From the NCBI RefSeq assembly GCF_943181415.1, contig NZ_CALPBZ010000002.1:496001-560000 (forward strand): a DNA stretch of 64,000 nt, written 5' to 3'. Position 1 is the stretch's first letter. Every line of letters starts with the position of its first letter. The notes beneath the pieces were generated by a model, which made no database searches, was not told where the DNA came from, and saw only the letters and a program-made list of their open reading frames with translations. The DNA comes from Microbacterium sp. Marseille-Q6648. GTDB taxonomy: Bacteria > Actinomycetota > Actinomycetes > Actinomycetales > Microbacteriaceae. The translations under genes were made by a program, and so were the position numbers. Positions 24,714-32,521 of the stretch are shown piece after piece.

Positions 24714-25433
24714 ATGCACGTGGGGTTACGAACCGGCGATGTCGCCGAACGACTGGGGACCCGGCGGGGGCCGGCGGCGGGCCTTGTGGTCATGCTGCTG
24801 TCCATCGACGCCGCACTGATCCTCTTCCATCTGTCGATGAAGTATCTGGGGCATCCCGAGGAGTACGTCTTCGACCTCGGCGCCGATCGCAGCTACAGCG
24901 AGTTCTTCCAGTACGCCAAGAACACGTGGGCGATCATGCTCCTCGGCCTGCTCTTCTTCCGCCGACGAACCGCCGTCTACGGCGCGTGGGCACTCGTGTG
25001 CGGCTACTTCCTGTTCGACGACGCCTTCCAGCTGCACGAACGCGCCGGCATGGCGATGGTGGCCGCCGTGCCCGAATGGGGCGCCGCTGCGCAGCACATC
25101 GGCGAACTCGTCCTGATGGAATCGGTGGGCATCGTCCTGGTGGCGGCGGTCTTCCTCACCCACCGACGCGCGTCCGCTGAGGACCGCGCCGTGTCGCGGC
25201 TGCTCATGGTCTTGTTCGCGGTGCTCATCCTCGTCGGCGTCGGTCTCGACGCCGCGCACCACCTCCTGCTGCCGCAGCCCGTCTTCGACGCCCCGTTCAC
25301 AACTCTCGAGGACGGCGGCGAGCTGATCGTGCTGAGCCTCGTGGTCGCGTTCGTCTTCGCCGTCGCCATCTGCGGGCACCGCGCGAGCGCCTCGACGGCG
25401 CGCATCGCCGACGTCGACCCCGCGCGGGTCTGA
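24714..25433 (+). CDS. integral membrane protein of unknown function
   Basis: About 239 residues with roughly six hydrophobic segments (for example LVVMLLSIDAALILF, TWAIMLLGLLFF, ALVCGYFLF, VGIVLVAAVFL, LLMVLFAVLILVGV, LIVLSLVVAFVFAVAIC). A conserved-looking loop FDLGADRSYSEFFQYAKN lies between spans 1 and 2, and FDDAFQLHE follows span 3. No family is recognised with confidence. The start is either ATG 24714 or GTG 24720; GGGGA fits the second slightly better. It stands alone between two CGTGCGCACG elements, so it is probably not part of the aromatic operons. Confidence 0.7.
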   Translation: MHVGLRTGDVAERLGTRRGPAAGLVVMLLSIDAALILFHLSMKYLGHPEEYVFDLGADRSYSEFFQYAKNTWAIMLLGLLFFRRRTAVYGAWALVCGYFLFDDAFQLHERAGMAMVAAVPEWGAAAQHIGELVLMESVGIVLVAAVFLTHRRASAEDRAVSRLLMVLFAVLILVGVGLDAAHHLLLPQPVFDAPFTTLEDGGELIVLSLVVAFVFAVAICGHRASASTARIADVDPARV

Positions 25434-25463
25434 ACCCCTAGGGTGTCGCGACCGACGGGGCCG

Positions 25464-25522
25464 CGTGCGCACGCGGCCCCGGCGTGCGTGAGAATCCCGC
25501 ACGGGTGTGAAGCGTGCGCACG
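25464..25522. repeat. paired CGTGCGCACG element 4
   Basis: Palindromes at 25464-25473 and 25513-25522, 49 bp apart, very similar to element 3. It lies between the membrane protein gene and purU. Confidence 0.85.
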
Positions 25523-25626
25523 CGGCACGTCCGGCGAGCCGCGCCCCCAGCCGGCGAGCCGCGGCACGACGCGACGAGCGGATGCCGCGACCGGCGGCAT
25601 CCGTCGGGACACGGCAGAATCGATGC

Positions 25627-26505
25627 ATGCCCGCTACCCCGCACCTGCTCGCCGACCACGCCTGCCTCATCGTGCACGGCAAGGACCAGCCGGGGATCGT
25701 CGCCGCGGTGTCGGCGCTGATCACCCGTCACCGGGCGAACATCGTCGCCTTCGACCAGTACTCGGATGACCCGACGGGCGGCGCGTACTTCCAGCGCGTG
25801 GTCTTTCACCGCCCCGAGCTGGCGGCCGCCCTGCCGGAGATCGAAGCGGACCTGGCGACCACCCTCGGCGACGGGTTCGACCTGGAGTGGACCATCACCG
25901 ACCAGTCGGTGCCCAAGCGCATGGCGATCCTCGCGTCGAAGCAGGACCACTGCCTGCTCGATCTGCTCTGGCGCCACCGCCGCGGCGACCTGCCGGTCAG
26001 CATCCCGATGGTCGTGTCGAACCACACCACCTCGGCTGAGGATGTGCGCTCGTTCGGCGTGCCCTTCTTCCACGTCCCCTCGGTGACCGGGCCCGACAAG
26101 TCCGCGTCCGAGGCGAAGATCCTCGATCTGCTGCGCGGCAACGTCGACTTCGTGGTGCTGGCCCGATACATGCAGATCCTGTCCCCGGACTTCCTCGCGC
26201 AGCTGGGCGTGCCGGTGATCAACATCCACCACTCGTTCCTGCCCGCCTTCATCGGCGCCGAGCCGTACAAGAAGGCCAAGGAGCGCGGCGTGAAGCTCAT
26301 CGGCGCGACGTCGCACTACGTCACCGGCGACCTCGACGAGGGCCCGATCATCGAGCAGGACACGGTGCGGGTCACGCACGCCGACACGACCACCGAACTC
26401 GCCCGCCGCGGCGCCGACGTGGAGCGTCAGGTGCTCTCGCGCGCCGTGCTGTGGCACGCGCAGGATCGTGTCATCCGCCACGGCAACCACACGATCGTGT
26501 TCTGA
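25627..26505 (+). CDS. purU: formyltetrahydrofolate deformylase
   Basis: 292 residues. An N-terminal ACT domain (CLIVHGKDQPGIVAAVSAL) is followed by a formyltransferase-like hydrolase domain with the catalytic NIHHSFLPAF and HYVTGDLDEGPIIEQD. It hydrolyses 10-formyl-THF to formate and THF. CAGAAT lies 6 bases before this ATG, a weak leaderless promoter. Its presence between pobA and vanAB may not be accidental: vanillate demethylation releases one-carbon units (formaldehyde) that load the folate pool, and PurU would help drain it. That link is inference. Confidence 0.93.
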   Translation: MPATPHLLADHACLIVHGKDQPGIVAAVSALITRHRANIVAFDQYSDDPTGGAYFQRVVFHRPELAAALPEIEADLATTLGDGFDLEWTITDQSVPKRMAILASKQDHCLLDLLWRHRRGDLPVSIPMVVSNHTTSAEDVRSFGVPFFHVPSVTGPDKSASEAKILDLLRGNVDFVVLARYMQILSPDFLAQLGVPVINIHHSFLPAFIGAEPYKKAKERGVKLIGATSHYVTGDLDEGPIIEQDTVRVTHADTTTELARRGADVERQVLSRAVLWHAQDRVIRHGNHTIVF

Positions 26506-26547
26506 GTCACACCTGGAGAACGGCCGCCGGCGGAGGGAGGTGATCGA

Positions 26548-27132
26548 GTGAGTCTGCGATACGCGCTGCTGGCGATCCTGCGGGTGGGGCCTCTCTCGGG
26601 CTATGACCTGCAGAAGCAGTTCCACCAGTCCGTCGGCCATGTCTGGCATGCGCCCGACTCCCAGATCTATCCCGAGCTGCGCAAGATGGAGCAGCTCGGG
26701 CTCGTCGAAGCCGAGGAGCAGCCCCGGGGCGAGCGCGGCACCCGCCGGATGTACCACGTGACCGAGGCCGGCGACCGCGCGTTCCTGGACTGGATGGCCG
26801 AGCCCCTGGACTATCAGCGGGTGCGCGAACCCGCCCATCTGCGCGCGGCCTACCTCGAGGCGACGACCACCGAGGCGGCACGTCAGTTCCTGCAGGCGCA
26901 CATCGCCCAGTGGCAGAGCGAGCTGGCCCAGTGGCAGGGTGAGCTCGAGCGCGTCGAGTCCGTCACGAACCCGATGCTGGTCCGCCGCCTCGCGGCGACT
27001 CCCGAGGCAGAGCGCGAACGGACGATCGCCTTCAAGCGCTTCGCCTACGAGGGCCTCGTCGCACGTGCGGAGGGCGAGATCGCGTGGGCACGCCGCGGGC
27101 TCGCGCTCGTGGACAGCCTCGAAGGCACCTGA
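26548..27132 (+). CDS. PadR-family transcriptional regulator (probable VanR)
   Basis: 194 residues: PadR winged helix (LAILRVGPLSGYDLQKQFHQSVGHVW, then SQIYPELRKMEQLGLV), and a C-terminal Vir-like helical dimerisation part. GTG start with GGAGGTGATC upstream. It converges on vanB with only 9 bp between. PadR proteins bind short palindromes and release on phenolic acids; the Corynebacterium vanABK operon is run by a PadR-type VanR. The perfect 24-bp palindrome before vanA (29241) is the expected target. Confidence 0.88.
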   Translation: MSLRYALLAILRVGPLSGYDLQKQFHQSVGHVWHAPDSQIYPELRKMEQLGLVEAEEQPRGERGTRRMYHVTEAGDRAFLDWMAEPLDYQRVREPAHLRAAYLEATTTEAARQFLQAHIAQWQSELAQWQGELERVESVTNPMLVRRLAATPEAERERTIAFKRFAYEGLVARAEGEIAWARRGLALVDSLEGT

Positions 27133-27147
27133 CCCGGGCGCTCAGGT
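27127..27147. terminator. short inverted repeat spanning two convergent stop codons
   Basis: ACCTGA (27127-27132) and TCAGGT (27142-27147) form a 6-bp stem with a 9-nt G/C loop. The stops of the PadR gene and vanB are themselves the stem bases. It may act as a weak two-way terminator; no T-run is seen. Confidence 0.35.
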
Positions 27148-28128
27148 CAACTGAAGGTCGATGCGCGGCGGGGTGCCGCCGCCCTCGGCCGAAACGCGCG
27201 ACACGCACACGCACACTTTCGTCATCGCGTGTCGCTGACGCTCGCTGTAGAAGACGTCACGGTGGTCGATGGTCCCCTGCAGTGAGAGCACCCGCGCCTC
27301 GCAGAGGCCGCACTCGCCCTTCCGGCAGTCCGAGAGGGCGTCGACGCCCGCGGCCTCCAGAGCCTCCAGGATCGACTGGCCGGGCCCGACCCGACACTCC
27401 ACTCCGATGGCGGGGATGCCGACGACGAACGGCTCGGGAGCGAACCAGCCGCTGTTGCCGAACGTCTCGAACCGCAGCGACGTGACCGGGCGCCCCGCCT
27501 CGGCCCACGCACGGCGCACGGCGTCCATGAGGCGGATCGGGCCGCACAGATAAAGCTCGGTACCCGCCGGCAGATTCTCGACATAGGCCTTGACGTCGAG
27601 CGGCGTCGCCTCGTCACGGACGTGCACGTCGAGCCGGTCGCCGTGCTCGGCGGCCAGGTCCTCGAGGTAGGCCATCGCATCGCGACGGCGTCCGGTGTAC
27701 GCGACCCGGTAGTCGGCGTGCCGCTGACGGGCGGCGCGCGCCATCCCGAGGATCGCGGTGATGCCGACCCCGCCCGCGAGAAAGGCGTAGCGTGGTGCCC
27801 CCGGGCGGAAGGGGAAGTCCTGCCGCGGATCGGTGACATCGATGACGTCCCCGGCCCTGAGCGCATGCATGACGCGCGCGCCACCGCGAGAGGTCTCGCT
27901 GTCGAACACGCTCAGCGCGTAGTCGCCGTCGTCGCCCACCGGCTCGACCACGGAGTACGACCGCTCGAGAACCTCACCCCCGCCCGTCACACGGACGTCG
28001 ACGTGCATGCCCGGCTCGATCCGGCGCGGCGCCTCGGGCGAGAGCACGATGCGGCGGATCCGTTCCGCGACCGGCCGGGAGTCGACGACCTCGGCTCGCT
28101 GCCACGACACGGTGTGAGACGCGGCCAC
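27142..28128 (-). CDS. vanB: vanillate O-demethylase reductase subunit
   Basis: About 328 residues. The N-terminal FMN/NAD ferredoxin-reductase part has RSYSVV and GGVGITAILGMA; the C-terminal plant-type 2Fe-2S domain has DCRKGECGLCEA plus a later Cys. It passes electrons from NADH to the Rieske oxygenase. The GTG at 28128 lies 1 base after the vanA stop, so the two are coupled. Reductases of this class serve several Rieske demethylases; vanillate is the best guess given the PadR gene and pca operon. Confidence 0.85.
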   Translation of the reverse strand: MAASHTVSWQRAEVVDSRPVAERIRRIVLSPEAPRRIEPGMHVDVRVTGGGEVLERSYSVVEPVGDDGDYALSVFDSETSRGGARVMHALRAGDVIDVTDPRQDFPFRPGAPRYAFLAGGVGITAILGMARAARQRHADYRVAYTGRRRDAMAYLEDLAAEHGDRLDVHVRDEATPLDVKAYVENLPAGTELYLCGPIRLMDAVRRAWAEAGRPVTSLRFETFGNSGWFAPEPFVVGIPAIGVECRVGPGQSILEALEAAGVDALSDCRKGECGLCEARVLSLQGTIDHRDVFYSERQRHAMTKVCVCVSRVSAEGGGTPPRIDLQLT

Positions 28129-28129
28129 C

Positions 28130-29218
28130 TCAGCGCTCCACGGCGTGAGCGACCGAGGAACGGCCCTCGGCGGCGAGCATGCGATCGAGGATGCGGCGCA
28201 CCCACATTCCGCCGGCATCGATGTTCAGGCTGTAGAACTCGTAGTCGGGGTTGGCATCGATCGCGGACTGCTGCGCCGCCAGCATCCGCTCATCCTCCCC
28301 GAAGACACCGTGCACGCCCTTGCGCAGCTGCGTGGTGATCAGCTGGCTGTCGAGCCGGTAGTTCCGCTGGAACGACCAGAAGTACAGACTCGTGCGGTCG
28401 GTCTCGGGCGTGATCGTGTTCATGACGTAGCCGTTCACGCCCTGACTCCGGTCCCCCTCGGGCGCCCCGGTGCCCGCCTTGGCGACACCTACGTCGATGC
28501 AGATGGTCGACGGGGCCTCGAAGTGGATGATCTGCCACCGGTCCACCCGCCCGTCGTAGTCGGGGAACTTGTCGCGCATGTTCTTGAGCCAGAACGGCGG
28601 AGGTTCGATATCGCGCATCCACCGCTCCACCGTCACGGTGGTCTCGGTATGGCTGGTGATGAACTCGGCCTCGCTCAGTTCGCGCTGCCCGATGCTCGAG
28701 GAGTGCACGAACTCCTCATGCGTGAGATCCATCAGGTTGTCGAGCACGAGCTGGTAGTTGCAGGGGGCGTGGATCAGCTCGCCGTCCCCCGTCCAGGCCG
28801 GGTCGGTCATCTGATGCATGTCGGGAATGGCGTCGGGGTCGGCGGCCGAAGGGTCGCCCACCCACACCCACACGTACCGATACCGGTCGACCGTCGGAAA
28901 CGAGGGGACCGTCGCGCTCGGGTTGATGGTCTCCTGCGCCGGCATGTGGGTGCAGCGGCCCGCCGGGTCGTACCTCAGCCCGTGGTACGGGCATTGGATC
29001 TCATCGCGGATGACCTTGCCCATCGACAGCGGGGCGAGGCGATGCCAGCACGCGTCGGCCAGCGCCACGGCCCGGCCGTCCTCGGTGCGGTACAGCGCGA
29101 GAGGTCGTCCGGCGACCGTCCGCGCCAGCGGTGTGCGGGTCACTTCGTGATCCCACGCCGCGACGTACCAGGCGTTCCGCGGGTAATCGAAGATCTTCGC
29201 GATCGTGGTGGCCGCCAT
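28130..29218 (-). CDS. vanA: vanillate O-demethylase oxygenase subunit-like Rieske protein
   Basis: 362 residues. Rieske centre CWH (C57, H59) with CPYH (C76, H79); catalytic iron motif NLMDLTHEEFVH. The ATG at 29218 is chosen (GGGAG five bases upstream); a start at 29242 would fall on the operator palindrome. It would demethylate vanillate to protocatechuate and formaldehyde, feeding pcaHG. Related Rieske demethylases accept veratrate or guaiacol-type substrates, so exact substrate is inferred. Confidence 0.85.
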   Translation of the reverse strand: MAATTIAKIFDYPRNAWYVAAWDHEVTRTPLARTVAGRPLALYRTEDGRAVALADACWHRLAPLSMGKVIRDEIQCPYHGLRYDPAGRCTHMPAQETINPSATVPSFPTVDRYRYVWVWVGDPSAADPDAIPDMHQMTDPAWTGDGELIHAPCNYQLVLDNLMDLTHEEFVHSSSIGQRELSEAEFITSHTETTVTVERWMRDIEPPPFWLKNMRDKFPDYDGRVDRWQIIHFEAPSTICIDVGVAKAGTGAPEGDRSQGVNGYVMNTITPETDRTSLYFWSFQRNYRLDSQLITTQLRKGVHGVFGEDERMLAAQQSAIDANPDYEFYSLNIDAGGMWVRRILDRMLAAEGRSSVAHAVER

Positions 29219-29240
29219 CGTCACTCCCTCGTGCGAAGTC

Positions 29241-29264
29241 ATTTACCTATGTTCATAGGTAAAT
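29241..29264. promoter_or_regulatory. perfect 24-bp palindrome, probable PadR/VanR operator
   Basis: ATTTACCTATG, two bases TT, then the exact reverse complement CATAGGTAAAT. It is AT-rich in a GC-rich setting and lies 23 bp before the vanA start. It is the only such palindrome near vanAB. Confidence 0.75.
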
Positions 29265-29297
29265 ATGCCGTATGAGCGCCACCCCGTCAACGACGGC

Positions 29298-30218
29298 TCA
29301 GAAGACGTACTCCATGAGCTCGGTCCCGAGCGTCCGGAACGCCTCGTGCGCGCGGACGCGGTGGAGGATCGAGAGGTCGTCGAAGCACACGATGAGCGCG
29401 TAGGCGACGCCCGCACGGGGGCCCGCCAGCACGCCCGCCTCGACCCGGATGCCGGCGTCACGACCGGTCTTGTTGACGAACAGCAGACCGTGCTCGTCGT
29501 TCTCGTGGCGGAACGGGTCTAGGCCGGTCGCGGCCGCCGCGAGCGAGAGGTCGTGGTTGAGGCTCAGCCACTCTGCGACCTGGGCGCTGACGCCGGCAGA
29601 GACAGCCTGCGAGTTCACGAGCGCGGCGAACAATTGCGAGAGCTCTCGTGCCGAGCCGAGCGCGACGTGCGGGGCGTCGTCGGGCCCGCGGACATCGCGG
29701 AACCCGTCGAGCAGAGCCGTACTGGTGCACCCGAGCGATTCCAGGCGCGCCCGCACCGCCGGAAGACCGACGCGCGAGAGCAGGGCGTTCGCCGCCAGTT
29801 CGTCGCCCGCCGCCGCCGTCAGCACGGCGAGGTCCGTCAGCGGCAGCGCCGGCGCTCGCAGGTGCTGCCACACGCCGCCGCCTGAGACCTGCCCGACGAT
29901 CGTCCGGTCGATGATCTCGAGCGGGTCCAGCGTGCCCTCTTCGAACCCGGCCGCCACCTCGATCAGCAGCGGCACGACCCCCAGTCCCGCCACCGGCAGG
30001 GTGACGTAGTCGTCGCCGGCGAGCACCGTGGTCCCCCGGTCGAGGTCGGTGACGCGGACCGAGACCTTCGCGCCCGACGCGGCGAGATCGTCGAGCGCTT
30101 TCAGCGTGGCGGTGAAGGTGCGCCGCCCCGCCGCCGCCCGCCGTGGAGGGCGGCGGCCGCTGCGTCGCGATCCCCGGTGCGACGCGGCATCGTTCCGGGG
30201 CTCGGGTGGCAGGGCCAC
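29298..30218 (-). CDS. class A beta-lactamase-fold protein lacking catalytic residues
   Basis: About 306 residues. The fold is recognisable: LAGDD-x6-P before the active-site helix, VPLLIEVA, a long helical domain, and VNKTGRDAG near the end (KTG box). But the SxxK motif reads GLGV (residues 78-81), so both nucleophile Ser and Lys are missing, and the SDN loop reads GDE (138-140). It is therefore unlikely to hydrolyse beta-lactams. No signal peptide is visible; the N-terminus is Arg/Pro-rich. GTG 30218 has AAGGA upstream. A binding or regulatory role, or a decaying gene, are possibilities. Confidence 0.7.
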   Translation of the reverse strand: MALPPEPRNDAASHRGSRRSGRRPPRRAAAGRRTFTATLKALDDLAASGAKVSVRVTDLDRGTTVLAGDDYVTLPVAGLGVVPLLIEVAAGFEEGTLDPLEIIDRTIVGQVSGGGVWQHLRAPALPLTDLAVLTAAAGDELAANALLSRVGLPAVRARLESLGCTSTALLDGFRDVRGPDDAPHVALGSARELSQLFAALVNSQAVSAGVSAQVAEWLSLNHDLSLAAAATGLDPFRHENDEHGLLFVNKTGRDAGIRVEAGVLAGPRAGVAYALIVCFDDLSILHRVRAHEAFRTLGTELMEYVF

Positions 30219-30262
30219 GGGCTTCCTTCCGCTGTTCGGGTCGTCGGATGGGAGCCCCTCAC

Positions 30263-30298
30263 GGCGCGGGCGGCGCGGGCGGCGCGGGCGGCGCGGAC
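30263..30298. repeat. 9-bp tandem repeat GGCGCGGGC
   Basis: Three perfect copies and one variant (GGCGCGGAC) between the beta-lactamase-fold gene and the M13 peptidase gene. The rest of the 92-bp spacer shows nothing else. Confidence 0.8.
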
Positions 30299-30310
30299 GG
30301 ACCCGCGCGG

Positions 30311-32287
30311 TCACCAGATGGTGACGCGCTCATCCTCCTCCAGCCACAGCTCATCCTGGGGCTTCACGTCGAATGCGTCGTAGAACGCGTCGACGTTGCG
30401 GACGATCTGGTTGCAGCGGAACTCGTTCGGCGAGTGCGGGTCGATCGTCAGCAGGCGGATGGTCTCGGCATCCCGGCCCTTCTGCTGCCAGATCTGCCCC
30501 CAGCTGATCAGCAGGCGCTGGATGCCGGTGAGGCCGTCGACTTCGGGGCCTTCCGCGGGCTGGCCGGCGACCTCGAGGGCGAGGCGGTAGGCCTTGATGG
30601 CGATCCCCAGTCCGCCGAGGTCTCCGATGTTCTCGCCGATGGTCAGGGCGCCGTTGACGTGGTGCTCGTCGGCGAGTCCGCGCGGAACGAGCGCGTCGAA
30701 CTGCGCGATGAGCGACGCGGTGCGCTCCTCGAACGCCGACCTGTCGGCATCCGTCCACCAGTCGCGCAGCGAACCGTCCCCGTCGAAGCGGCTGCCCTGG
30801 TCGTCGAAGCCGTGACCGATCTCGTGCCCGATCACGGCACCGATGCCGCCGTAATTGGCGGCGGCGTCGCGCGTCTCGTCGAAGAACGGGTACTGGAGGA
30901 TGGCCGCCGGGAAGACGATCTCGTTCATGAGCGGGTTGTAGTAGGCGTTGACGGTCTGCGGCGTCATGTACCACTCATCGCGGTCGATGGGCTGGCCGAC
31001 CTTGCCCAGCTGCCGGTCGTGCTCCCAGACGTGGGCGCGCCGGACGTTGCCGACGAGATCCGTCGGATCCACCTCGAGGGTGGCGTAGTCCTTCCACTTC
31101 ACGGGGTAGCCGATCTTCGGCGTGAAGGCGTCGAGCTTGGCCAGCGCACGCTGACGGGTCTCGGGGCTCATCCACTCCAGATCGGTGATCGACCGGCGGT
31201 ACGCCTCGATCAGGTTCGCCACGAGCTCGTCCATCGCCACCTTGGCCGAAGGCGGGAAGTGCCGGTCGACGTACACCTTTCCGATCGCCTCGCCCAGCGC
31301 GGCCTCGGCGAGGCTCACGCCGCGCTTCCACCGCTCGCGGTTGACCGGCACGCCGGTCAGCTGCGTGCCGTAGAACGAGAAGTTCTCGTCGACGAAGGCC
31401 TCGGACAGGAACGCGGCGGACGCGTGCACGATCGCGAAGCGCAGCCACGCCTTCCAGTTCTCCAGGCGCTCTTCGGTCAGAAGCGCGCCGAGTCCTTCGA
31501 GAAAGCTCGGCTGGTACACGTTGACCTCGGCGAAGGCATCCGGATGCTGGGGTGCGACCGCCTGTGCCCACGGCGTGAGATCGACTCCGAGGAGCTTCTG
31601 CGCGTCGTCCCACGACATGAGGTTGTAGGTGGCGACGGCGTCACGGCTGCGCACGTTGTCCCAATGGTGGGAGGCGATCTCGGTCTCGAGCGCGAACACG
31701 CGGTCGGCGGTCTCGGCGGCGTCGGGCACTCCGGCGAGCGCGAGGATCCGCTCGGCGTGGCCGCGGAACGCGGTGCGGGTGGCCTCGAAGTTGTCGAGCC
31801 GGTAGTAGCTCTCGTCCGGAAGGGACAGACCGCCCTGGATGAAGAAGGGCACGTAGCGCTGGGGGTTGCCCGGATCGGGCTCGATGTAGAGGTGGATGAG
31901 GCCCGCCACGCCGTCGCGCTCGAGGGCTCCGACGGTGCGCAGGAACGAGGGGATGTCGTCCACCGCGTCCACCAGCGCCAGCTGCGGCGCCAGGGGCTCG
32001 GCGCCGAGCGCCTCGATGCGCCCGGTGTCCATGAAGCTCGTGTACAGGTCGCCGATCTTGCGGGACTCGGTTCCGGGCTCGGCATCCCGGGTCTCTTCCA
32101 CGATCGCGCGGACGTCCTTCTCGGCCTGCTCTGCGATGAGGTGGAACGAGCCCCAGCGAGCCTTGTCGTCGGGGATGTCGGTGCGTTCGATCCACGCGCC
32201 GTTGACGTGGCGGAACAGGTCGTCCTGGGGGCGGATGTCGGCGCTGAGCTCCTCGAGCGCGAGACCCGAACGGGGGGTGTCGGTCAT
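30311..32287 (-). CDS. M13 (neprilysin-type) zinc metallopeptidase
   Basis: 658 residues, typical for actinobacterial M13 peptidases. The zinc site is VIGHEIGHGFDD with the third ligand in TIGENIGDLGG; NAYYNPLMNEIVFPA is the substrate-binding segment. It starts MTDTPRSG at 32287 with TATCCT 7 bases before the ATG, a leaderless layout; the frame continuing upstream crosses other genes and is rejected. No signal peptide or anchor, so a cytoplasmic or non-classically located oligopeptidase. It precedes the degenerate beta-lactamase-fold gene by 92 bp on the same strand. Confidence 0.94.
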   Translation of the reverse strand: MTDTPRSGLALEELSADIRPQDDLFRHVNGAWIERTDIPDDKARWGSFHLIAEQAEKDVRAIVEETRDAEPGTESRKIGDLYTSFMDTGRIEALGAEPLAPQLALVDAVDDIPSFLRTVGALERDGVAGLIHLYIEPDPGNPQRYVPFFIQGGLSLPDESYYRLDNFEATRTAFRGHAERILALAGVPDAAETADRVFALETEIASHHWDNVRSRDAVATYNLMSWDDAQKLLGVDLTPWAQAVAPQHPDAFAEVNVYQPSFLEGLGALLTEERLENWKAWLRFAIVHASAAFLSEAFVDENFSFYGTQLTGVPVNRERWKRGVSLAEAALGEAIGKVYVDRHFPPSAKVAMDELVANLIEAYRRSITDLEWMSPETRQRALAKLDAFTPKIGYPVKWKDYATLEVDPTDLVGNVRRAHVWEHDRQLGKVGQPIDRDEWYMTPQTVNAYYNPLMNEIVFPAAILQYPFFDETRDAAANYGGIGAVIGHEIGHGFDDQGSRFDGDGSLRDWWTDADRSAFEERTASLIAQFDALVPRGLADEHHVNGALTIGENIGDLGGLGIAIKAYRLALEVAGQPAEGPEVDGLTGIQRLLISWGQIWQQKGRDAETIRLLTIDPHSPNEFRCNQIVRNVDAFYDAFDVKPQDELWLEEDERVTIW

Positions 32288-32357
32288 GCGAACAAGGATA
32301 TGCGCCTGCGATGTCGACGGTCGGGAGTAGCCTCGTGACCCGACGGAAGGATCCTCC

Positions 32358-32515
32358 ATGACGACGCTCACCGATCGCGACGGCACCGCACTGCTGGTGG
32401 TGGATGTCCCGAAGGATGTGTCGACGGCGCGTGGGACCGCGACGGCGTGGTGCGCCGCATCGCGCCCGGCAAGACGGCCGCGGTCGCGAACGCCGCCGAC
32501 GTCGATCTCGACTGA
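32358..32515 (+). pseudogene. remnant of an isochorismatase-family cysteine hydrolase
   Basis: Two surviving ends of a protein. Codons from 32358 give TALLVVDV-PKDV, matching the family start ALLVIDVQNDV. One base is lost near 32420, after which the next frame reads DGAWDRDGVVRRIA, the normal continuation. About 150 residues are then missing, and the text resumes at PGKTAAVANAADVDLD with a stop at 32513, which looks like the family C-terminus. So both a frameshift and a large internal deletion occurred. A good promoter (TAGCCT near 32328) and AAGGA remain upstream. Confidence 0.65.
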
Positions 32516-32521
32516 ACCGGC

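Noticed and set aside
29219-29242. vanA start at ATG 29242 (adds eight residues)
   Set aside because: It lies on the operator palindrome, has no ribosome site, and the ATG at 29218 has GGGAG at good distance.
29298-30218. Calling the gene a beta-lactamase resistance determinant
   Set aside because: The SxxK nucleophile motif and SDN loop are missing.
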